From Micractinium sp. NFX-FRZ (taxonomy: Eukaryota > Chlorophyta > Trebouxiophyceae > Chlorellales > Chlorellaceae), in the NCBI GenBank assembly GCA_029339195.1, contig JAPTJF010000675.1, forward strand, positions 1 through 21,671: DNA of 21,671 bases, read 5' to 3'. This document shows positions 9,820 to 17,100 of this stretch, piece after piece (positions within the stretch are counted from its first letter, which is position 1; each line of letters begins with the position of its first letter). Position numbers and translations under genes: made by a program. The notes under the pieces were generated by a model. That model was not told where the DNA came from. It searched no databases and saw only the letters and a program-made list of their open reading frames with translations.

Positions 9820-10321
9820 ATGGCTCAGACACCGCCTGACCTGTCCCAGAAGCCTGAGAACCTGCACCAGCGCCTGACCACTCCGGGTGACGAGGAGGTG
9901 GATCCTCTGCTGGAGCAGACGGGCTGTGCCGCACCCTACACCAAGCTCGAAGAGTGCCTGGGCGACAACGACCGTGACTGGACAAAGTGCCAGAAGGGTG
10001 GGTGACAGGGGCGTCCAGACGGGGGGCACGGGTTTGGGAGACCCCTTGCTCGTGGCAGGGGCCATGGTCAGGGTGTTTTGCCTGACAGTTTGAGGCGCAG
10101 GCTAGCGGCACGGCCTGCCACACCTAGCTGGTGCAGCTTGCATGCTCATCAGCTGCGCGGGGCTGGCATGCTTGCACTCCCCACCTGCCCACCTGCCCTG
10201 CCTGCCTTATCTCTGCCCCGTGTGCGCCTCCCCTGCCTGCCCTGCAGAGGTGCAGGCGCTCAAGGACTGCCACGCCAGGCAGCAGCAGCTCAAGTCCTCG
10301 GCGCCCCGCCCCGCCAAGTGA
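9820..10321 (+). CDS. COA4: COA4/CHCHD8-like twin-CX9C cytochrome oxidase assembly factor
   Basis: Small intermembrane-space protein that helps assemble cytochrome c oxidase. Exons are 9820-9997 and 10248-10321; donor GTGGGT, acceptor CTGCAG, phase 1, giving 83 residues. It has two CX9C motifs: C36-C46 (CAAPYTKLEEC) and C57-C67 (CQKEVQALKDC), separated by LGDNDRDWTK. The stretch DPLLEQTGCA before the first Cys and VQALKDC at the end match COA4 rather than other twin-CX9C proteins, as far as I can recall. Such proteins are imported by Mia40/Erv1 and oxidised to two disulfides. The stop is only 89 bases before the ATG of the LYR gene, and no TGTAA lies between them. Confidence 0.9.
10083..10126 (+). 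repeat. Decayed copy of the start of COA4 exon 2, inside the COA4 intron
   Basis: The copy contains GAGGCGCAGGCT and, after a short indel, CTGCCACA. The real exon start has GAGGTGCAGGCG and CTGCCACG. The offset is 155 bases. It reads EAQA...CH followed by a TAG, and an AG (10087-10088) sits just before it as in the real exon. Confidence 0.75.
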
Positions 10322-10410
10322 CGAGCGCCTGCGCCACTTGCAGCCTGTTGGCTGGGCGGCAGCTTGTTGAGTCAGGCCAGCTGCTTGATTGTTGAGCCGG
10401 CACCCACAGG

Positions 10411-11279
10411 ATGTCGGGCGGCAACTCTGCACAGGCACGCTCACTGCACTCGCACCCACTCTGTCTTGGGGGTCCCTCCAGGCAGCCGGCATTGCCTTGC
10501 TCGGTGTGCCTCATGCACCCCACCCCACTCACCAGCCACCCCCGCCCTCGTAGCTCTGCACCCACCTGCCCCCCATCCCGCCCCGCCACACCCCATCCCC
10601 TGAACCCATCCCCCCCTGCCAGGTGCTGCTGCTGTACCGCCACATCCTGAAGGCGGCCAAGCAGTTCCCCAGCGTGAAGCGGCAGGCAATCCTGGAGGAC
10701 ATACGCACGCAGTTCCGGGAGCACCGGGTGAGGCGCGCGGCGGCCAGGGAGGGTAACGGACACGCACCAAATGCACGATTAATGACAGGAGGGTAATGGT
10801 GGGGGGGGGGCACTCCTGGCACCGGGGGCACTGCGGGCGTTGAGCGAGTTGGGTGGCCGGGCGAGGCTGGGGCGGGAGGTGCAATCGTGGGGGGTGACCT
10901 CTTCATGCAACCGTTTATGGGCACTGTTCGTCACCCCCTGTGCCAAGCGACCCAGCCAAGGTGTGCCGCTCCTTGTTGGCTCTTGTGAGCTTCAACACGT
11001 TCACTAGTCATGCATTGGCACGTCATCCACACGCAGGCGGCGACACAGACTCCAGCCAAGGCACCTAGCACAAGCAGGGTGCGTCTTTCTGGATTCATCT
11101 GGTTGTTGACTCCTTGGTTCACCCCGCCCCCTGTGGTGCAGGCGCTGGCGGACCCGGCCAAGGTGCAGCACGAAATTGGGGTGGCGCTGCGCAGCCTGGA
11201 GACTCTGGAGCAGTACGCGGGCATGAGCGGGTCGCGCAGCGCTGAGCTGGCGGTGTCCCTCAAGGGCAGCTGCGACTGA
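10411..11279 (+). CDS. LYR-motif (Complex1_LYR) small mitochondrial protein
   Basis: LYR proteins bind the acyl carrier protein and help assemble respiratory complexes or Fe-S clusters in the mitochondrial matrix. Exons are 10411-10434, 10623-10727 and 11142-11279, giving 88 residues. The motif LLLYRHILKAAKQFPSVKR and the downstream FREHR with a DPAKV segment are typical of the family. Which subfamily (SDHAF, LYRM or other) I cannot say. The second and third exons are firm. The first exon (MSGGNSAQ) is inferred: it puts LYR at residues 12-14, as usual, but needs a GC donor, CAG|GCACGC. A non-GC alternative was not found. The gene follows COA4 at 89 bases, and a TGTAA signal lies at 11543. Confidence 0.8.
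10947..10963 (+). repeat. Distal decayed copy of the start of LYR exon 3
   Basis: GCGACCCAGCCAAGGTG matches the exon's GCGGACCCGGCCAAGGTG (11148-11165) apart from one gap and one substitution. The shared GCCAAG starts at 10955, 11055 and 11157, so three copies are spaced 100 and 102 bases apart. The flank GTTCGTCACCCCCTGTG resembles the intron just before the real exon. Confidence 0.75.
11033..11064 (+). repeat. Proximal decayed copy of the start of LYR exon 3
   Basis: GCAGGCGGCGACACAGACTC followed by CAGCCAAGG aligns with the acceptor and start of the real exon (GCAGGCGCTGGCGGACCCGG then CCAAGG), about 102 bases upstream. The acceptor AG is kept, so it could in principle be used as a cryptic splice site. 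Confidence 0.7.
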
Positions 11280-11542
11280 GTGAGGTCCCAAGGGCGGCTG
11301 CGAGGGAGCCAGACGGCGGTGCGGCCAAAAGCGGCGCTGGCCTTGGCATGGCACGCCGGGGCATGGCACGCTGCGTGCCAGCTGGGGCCAGCGGGGCAGC
11401 CGGCGGTCATCGGCGCTCCCCCCTCCCGCGGAACAGGGGGTTTCCCCTGAGCTGTATCCAACGCAGTTGCTCTGCACACTGGCACGTCGCCGCGCTCAGG
11501 CAAAGCCTCAGTTGGTAGCACGCGCCCCCCGGGTGCGGCACC

Positions 11543-11547
11543 TGTAA
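11543..11547 (+). terminator. TGTAA polyadenylation signal for the COA4/LYR unit
   Basis: This is the first TGTAA on the + strand downstream of both the COA4 and LYR stop codons. It would give the LYR gene a 3' UTR of about 280 bases. Confidence 0.6.
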
Positions 11548-11961
11548 CAAAGCACGCGGCAGGCTGCGCCGAGCAGCAGGCACACATGGGCAGGGAGATT
11601 AGGGAATACCATGAAGAAGCCATGGCTAGGATTGGTGGGTGCCAAAGGGAGCACCCTGCAGCCCCACGACAGGGCAGGGCAGAACTTTGGCTGCCAACGC
11701 CAGGCGTCGCCCAGGGCGTGAGGAGTTGCCCAGGGCGCCGAGAGGCCGCCGCCGCAGAGATAGGCTTGCAGCCCCGCCTGCCGCGTTCCCCTGTAAGCTT
11801 GGTCTCAATTAGGTTGGCCTGGTCACGAAAACTCACGATCGCATGGCAGCGTATCTGGTGCAGCGAGAGCCGCTTTTTGGCCACGGCTGAAAAATATCTA
11901 GACACCGTCTCGTCCGAAATCAGCACTCTTACTGACTCACACTCTCAACTCCACACCATCA
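11548..11961. other. Intergenic region and probable 5' UTR of the next + strand gene
   Basis: No convincing exon is seen. The last 150 bases are less GC-rich than the surroundings (for example GAAAAATATCTAGAC near 11890), which fits a promoter and 5' UTR ahead of the ATG at 11962. Confidence 0.45.
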
Positions 11962-12311
11962 ATGACGTCCACACACTTCCCCCAAGGAGGGGGGCTGGCT
12001 CAGCCCCCGCGCACGCTTACTGAGCAGCTTGCAGGACCTCTTCCGCCTTCCGAGCCCCCCAGCGAGGCGTGCAGGGCGGCCTCGGTGCCCCTGGAACACC
12101 CCAGGGTGAGCCCGCCGTGCTTGGGGCTCGGACGCTGGCGCCCTCGCGCCTGCCTCCCCACTCGCTGCTTGCAGCGCCCGCTGACCTCGCGGCTTCGCTG
12201 CTTGCAGGTCTCAGCCCCCTCAGAGGAGATTCTAGCCATTTTCAGCCGGGCCTTCCCATCCACCCGCTTGGCGCCCACCCTATACTCGGCAGCAGCGCCC
12301 GAGCCCGTCAG
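11962..12311 (+). CDS. Unrecognised protein, N-terminal exons only
   Basis: I do not recognise this gene. Two exons are proposed: 11962-12105 (from ATG) and 12208-12311, with donor GTGAGC and acceptor TTGCAG. They give 48 mostly Pro- and Ala-rich residues followed by VSAPSEEILAIFSRAFPSTR, which has normal protein character (acidic start, amphipathic helix). The second exon would end at CAG|GCAAGC (12311/12312), the same GC donor seen in three other genes here, in phase 2. What follows is unresolved: an exon after the acceptor at 12536-12537 is possible, but its frames are all low-complexity. Support is the less GC-rich upstream region and the TGTAA at 14020. Confidence 0.35.
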
Positions 12312-13021
12312 GCAAGCTCCGCCGCTTCAGCAATGCATTTAAGCCACATTCATTCAATACCAGGCACCCGCGCGCAGGCGGCAGTCTGCTGGCATAGCTC
12401 TGCTAAACGCCGCAGTCGTGCCGCTGCCGCGGCTCTTTGGTGCCGCCGCACTAGGGCGAAGCTGGGGCTGGGGCTGAATTGGCATGTGCCCTGCCTTGAC
12501 TCACCATGAGCTCATGCACCTCTCATGCATTCTGCAGGCAGTGGCACCCGCCCGTTCTGCTGCCCTCTGCAATGCGTGCGCTGCAGCCCGGTCTGCCGGC
12601 ACTGCCGCCGCCGCTGCGCTCGCGCTGTGGCCGGCGGCGCGGAGCAGCAGGTGCAGCACCGCCGCCACGGCCCAGGCGGCGGCGCCACCCGGCTGCAGCG
12701 GTAGATGCGGCGCCGGTGGCACTGCAGCACGACGCTGGAGGTTGGGAGCGGCGGCCCATTGGCGCTGCCGCGCCCGCCGCTTGATAGGTGCCGGCGCCGC
12801 TGGCCACCCCCTTGCACCCGGTTGCTCAGGCGCCGCCAACTTGGAGCCTGGGGCCGACTATCTTGCCCCGGCACTGGTCGACCCCTCTGTACTCTACGCA
12901 ACCCCTTGCCACGCCCCTTGCGCTACCTTGCCCTCTGCTGCCCCACCCCGCACCCACGTTCCCACCGTTAGATTCGATTCCCTAGAGCGAATGACGAGAG
13001 CTTAATCACCCTGTTCCCCAG

Positions 13022-13146
13022 CCTGCCCATGCGCTGACTTCATCGTCGTCTTCAACAGGCCTGCAGGCGCACCCAATGAGGCGCGCCTCCTGCCGTGCTT
13101 CCTCACGCCAGCAGCCCGCCCCAAGAAAGCTGCGGAGGCTCCTTAG
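13022..13146 (+). CDS. Candidate terminal exon of the unresolved + strand gene
   Basis: After the acceptor CCCCAG (13020-13021) one frame reads CPCADFIVVFNRPAGAPNEA and continues to a Lys/Ala-rich end, KKAAEAP, and a TAG. The composition is more protein-like than the other frames, and the segment ends before a long pyrimidine-rich tract. The link to the exons at 11962-12311 is inferred from strand and position only; intermediate exons are not resolved. Confidence 0.25.
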
Positions 13147-14019
13147 GACAGCACCCTGTTATGCCCTGCACCCCCGGCCCTGTTTCCCCCACCCCCTCCA
13201 CCTCGTCCACACTGCACTGCCTCTCTCTCCCCCCTCCCCTTCATCTCGCTCCCGGTCGGATGTGCCCGCCGCTTTGTGCCCGACGCGGCAGTACGTGCGT
13301 GCGCTCGCCTGCCCCGCCACCCTACAGCACCCCAAAAACACTGTGCTCCAAGGCACCGTGCCCCTCCCTCTTCCAAGCGCACCGTTCGTATTTGCCCGCC
13401 ATTTCATGCCCCTGGCCCGTAGGGCTCGTGGCACCCACGCACACACACGCATGTATGCACGCCACACCTGTGCCCCGCTCACCCACCCTCTTCCCTTCCC
13501 CCCGCCCTGCTATTCTTTCTGCTCCCGGCCCCCCACAGCTGGCTGCAATCTCAATAGTTTGTTTGCCCCCCCTGCTGTCAGTGTCCCCCCTGCTTGCTGT
13601 TGTCATGATGTCCGCATGTGTGCTGTGTACACTTACGCTGTACCCGTTCCCTTTCTTCCCTCCGGCCCTCTCTCCCCCTCCTCTTCCCTCCTCTTCCCCA
13701 CAGCACTCACCTCCCTGTGCCCCCCAACTTCCTCTCTCCCTGCCCTCTCTCCCTGTCCTCTCTCTCGCTCCTCTTCACTCCCCCGTCTTACCCCCTACGC
13801 GCAGTCGGGCCCAGCTCTCGGTGGCAGCACGAGCTGGCGCTCCCGACGTGCCCCCATGTGTGTGTGTCTCCCCCGTGCCAGCACATTTTGTGGCGTGCTT
13901 GCCCCCTCCATTTGATGGCCTAGATTGGCCAGGCTGTCCCCTTTGATCATCTCATCCCGCCCCTTTCTGGGCATCTGATCGCGCCCCCTTCTGGGCATCT
14001 CTTCCCGCCCCATGTGGAC
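13147..14019 (+). other. Pyrimidine-rich stretch, probably 3' UTR or intron of the unresolved gene
   Basis: Nearly 900 bases are strongly C/T-rich on the + strand. Long open frames here are products of base composition (Pro, Ser, Leu). Near the end TTCTGGGCATCT occurs twice (13965-13976 and 13989-14000). No recognisable protein was found. Confidence 0.4.
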
Positions 14020-14024
14020 TGTAA
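14020..14024 (+). terminator. TGTAA polyadenylation signal, + strand
   Basis: TGTAA in GGACTGTAAAAGAC on the + strand. It is the likely end signal of the + strand gene starting near 11962, and supports transcription in that direction. Confidence 0.55.
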
Positions 14025-14029
14025 AAGAC

Positions 14030-14034
14030 TTACA
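14030..14034 (-). terminator. TGTAA polyadenylation signal of the ABC transporter gene, - strand
   Basis: TTACA on the plus strand is TGTAA on the minus strand, 115 bases beyond the ABC gene stop. It lies six bases from the + strand signal, so the two transcripts would overlap at their 3' ends. Confidence 0.65.
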
Positions 14035-14148
14035 TAACTGAACAAAAGGCCTCTCAGGGATTAGCATAGGCAGAGATCAGCCACAGTGTCAAGGCGCAGC
14101 GCGGGTGTTGGCGGCCCACAGCATGGCACAGCATGGGGGGATGCCCGG

Positions 14149-17100
14149 TCAGCTCCCTGCCCCCACCAGCTGCCAGGAGCCCTCTTGCGGCCCCATGCCC
14201 AGCCGCAGCAGCAGCGGGTGCAGGTGGCGCAGGTGCTGGCAGTCCTGCCCGATACTGCAGGCCGGCAGGCAGGGTGCGGGTGGTGAGCACTACTTGAAAG
14301 CCAAGTTGCAGGCAGGGGTGGGCGACAGAGGGCTGGTTGGGCAGGGCCTGGGGCGCGGGCGGGCACAGCACCAGTGGCGCTCGTTCCAGCGCCCACACCG
14401 GCACGCCTGCCACAGCATGCAATGACACATTGGGGTGCCTGCCCTCAGCACACGTGCAGGCACCACTTCGCCCTGCCCTCCATCGCACCACAGCCCTGCT
14501 CTGCACGGCCAGCCCCGCATCCCATGCACGGTGACAGTACGCGCAAGCACCTGCCGCACCTGATGCACGTGATGCCGTCAGCATGCATCTCGGCGTACAG
14601 CTTCCGCGCAGCTTCCTCGCTGACAGCAGAGGTGACCTCATCCAGAACCACCAGCGCGGGGCGCCTGCAGCACAAGGGATTGCAACAGTGGGGCCGGGCA
14701 AATTGCGTCCTTCGCTTGCCAAACGTCCCTAGCAGGGAAGTGCCGTTACGCTCCGGGCTCGACCTTCCTGTTGATCAGGTGCAAGACCAATGCGGGTGAA
14801 AGGCCCGGCAGGCAAGCGCAGGGAATGTCCACCACTCATGAACTCTTGAACCCTATCAAGTGGCCCGCCTCGCCTCGCACCCACCTGTGCAGCACCCGTG
14901 CCACCGACAGGCGCTGGAGCTCGCCAGGTGACAGCATGGCGCCCCAGTCGGCAGGTGCCGTGAAGCTGCCGCCCACGCGGTCCAGCAGGTACTGCAGCTC
15001 CACACGCTGCAGCAGTACCAGCAGCTCGCTGTCGCAAGGCCGCTCGCCCCCCTCCCATCCGTCCTGCTCCTGCCGCTGCTGCCGCTGCTCAGGCCACTCG
15101 CTGCCACTACTGCTGCTGTCGGCGTGGCAGGGATAGCAGATCTGCTGCCAGAGCGCGCCGCCGGGGGCAGCCAGCGGCCGCTGCGGCACAAACATGGGTC
15201 CACCCTTGGTGCGACCACCGCTGCTGCTGCCACCGCCGCTGCTGCCCTGACCGCCGCCGTTGCTGCTGCCGCCGCCGCCGCTGCTGCCCTGGCCCATGCC
15301 GCCACCCGCCACCAGCTGCATGCTGCCTCCCACCAGGGGGTGCAGCCCGCACAGTGACTTCATGAGGGTGCTCTTGCCGCAGCCGTTTGGGCCTGCAGAA
15401 GAGACAGCAGGGAGGGCGGGCAGAGGGAGGGCGGGCCGGCAAGTTGTCGGCGGTGGCAGGCTGCCTACCCAGGGAGCGGCACTTGGAGCCCCGGAGTGCT
15501 GCCTAAACCCACGCCAGGGCTTGCTTAGTGAGAACAACTGCGCTCCACACCGGTGCACTCAGGGGCCCCCGGGGGCTGCACCCAGGGCCCCAGATCTGCT
15601 GCATCCAGGGCGCAAGCGCTGCTCCAAATGCTGCGCCCATGTCCTGCACCCTAGGAGCGTTTGCTTGCTTGCCTGCTATGAGGAGGTGCTGCCCCGGCCG
15701 GATCTCCAGATTCAGCTCAGCAACAGCCAGCTTGCCGGCGAGCGTGCGCAGGCTCACGCCCTGCAGGCGCAGCAGCGGCTCGGCGATGGCACCGCTGCCG
15801 CCGCCCACATCGGCGTGGGTGCTGGCTGGCGATGACCCCGCCGCCTGCTGCACACCGCCGTCGGCTGCGGCTGCCAGCGCTTCGGCCAGCAGGGCGGGTG
15901 AGGCATCGGTGAACAGGGTGGCTGGGTAGGCGCTGCTACCTGCAGACACAGGCAGGGGGTGCAGGGGGCACAACGGTTACTCATGAGTAGCTCACGTAGT
16001 GCAGAGCACAATATGGAAGCTGTGCACAACGTGGCGGCTGGGCCGTGCCCCCGCCTCTGCCCCACCCCACACACACCGCGACAGCAGCAGCTGGCCACTC
16101 GGGGCGTGCTCGACACAGGGGTTCTGGCACATGAAAGCAGGGGTAAGCAGGCACAGAGAGAGAAAGCAAGGCACAAACAACACCCCCTCGTGGGTATGGT
16201 GCGGAATGACATCCAGAAACCTGGCTGGGCATGGGGCAAGGACGCCGTGGCGGCCTGCCAGCCCAGCGGGCACAGCAGGGGCTCACCGTGGACGGGGTGC
16301 ATCACCACGGGACAGATGCCGGCATCTCGCCGCTCATACCCCAGCAAAGCGTGGGCAGCTGTGGGGGGGGCAAGGCGGGAGAGGATGGGAGAGCGAATAC
16401 TCAGACATAATCAGGAGCAGAAGCCAGGGAAGGGGCGTTGGGGCCCCAGGAGCGGCAGCACCTGGCTAAAGAGGGGACCCCACTCATGGGCAGTGCAGGG
16501 CGCCCGGCCGGGGGTAGCAGCGCTTCGCACCTGCCACCTCGCTCCAACGCGTCCCGCGCCGGCCGTGCAGCGCCATGCCGGTTCGGGGGTCCACTGCGTT
16601 GACCCAGCACCCCGCCCTCGCCAGGAAGGCCCTGCAAGGGCAGGGGGCAGGGGGCAGGAGCAGGGCAGGCGCGGGGGTGCTGATTTGGAGGCACTGGAGG
16701 AGGGTTGCCGGGGGGGATGCAGGCACCCAGGGCAGTCCAACCCATGCGCCCATCTGGCGTCGGGATGGGGGCTAGCCGCAGTCTGTACTGGCGTGATGCT
16801 TGGAGAGCCCCCCATGGCAGCTGACCGGCGCCGCGCTGCTGCCGTCAGCCTGCCGGGTTGAGTGTCCCGCGGTGAGGCAGCTGCCTGGCAGCTGCCCCCA
16901 CCTGATGGCAGCTTCCCAGCGCAGGAAGGCATCCAGCATGCGATCCATCTCCGCTGCCGCCCGCTCCAGAGTGGCGGCGCTGCTGTCGGGCGACAGGCTC
17001 AGCCCGCCTGCCGCAAACTGAAACGTGATGCACGCCAGGAACTGCGGGGAGGGAAGGGTGGGCGGGAGGGCGCAGGTTTGGACCGGGTGTGGACAGGGTT

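Noticed and set aside
10931..11926. A 331-codon open frame on the - strand, one of the longest unspliced ones in the window
   Set aside because: It lies antisense to the LYR gene and its 3' flank, has no recognisable motif and mixes Arg/Pro/Cys-rich composition; long frames are expected at this GC content.
12538..12704. A Cys-rich frame (CCPLQCVRCSPVCRHCRRRC) resembling a zinc-binding domain
   Set aside because: It arises from a CTGC-rich stretch in which all frames are open, and it cannot be joined in phase to the preceding exon by a reasonable donor.
13076..13946. Two overlapping + strand frames of about 280 codons
   Set aside because: The translations are Pro/Ser/Leu-rich and follow directly from the pyrimidine-rich tract; both frames are open at once, as expected from composition.
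15959..16861. A 300-codon + strand frame
   Set aside because: It is antisense to four well-supported ABC exons and their introns and shows no family features.
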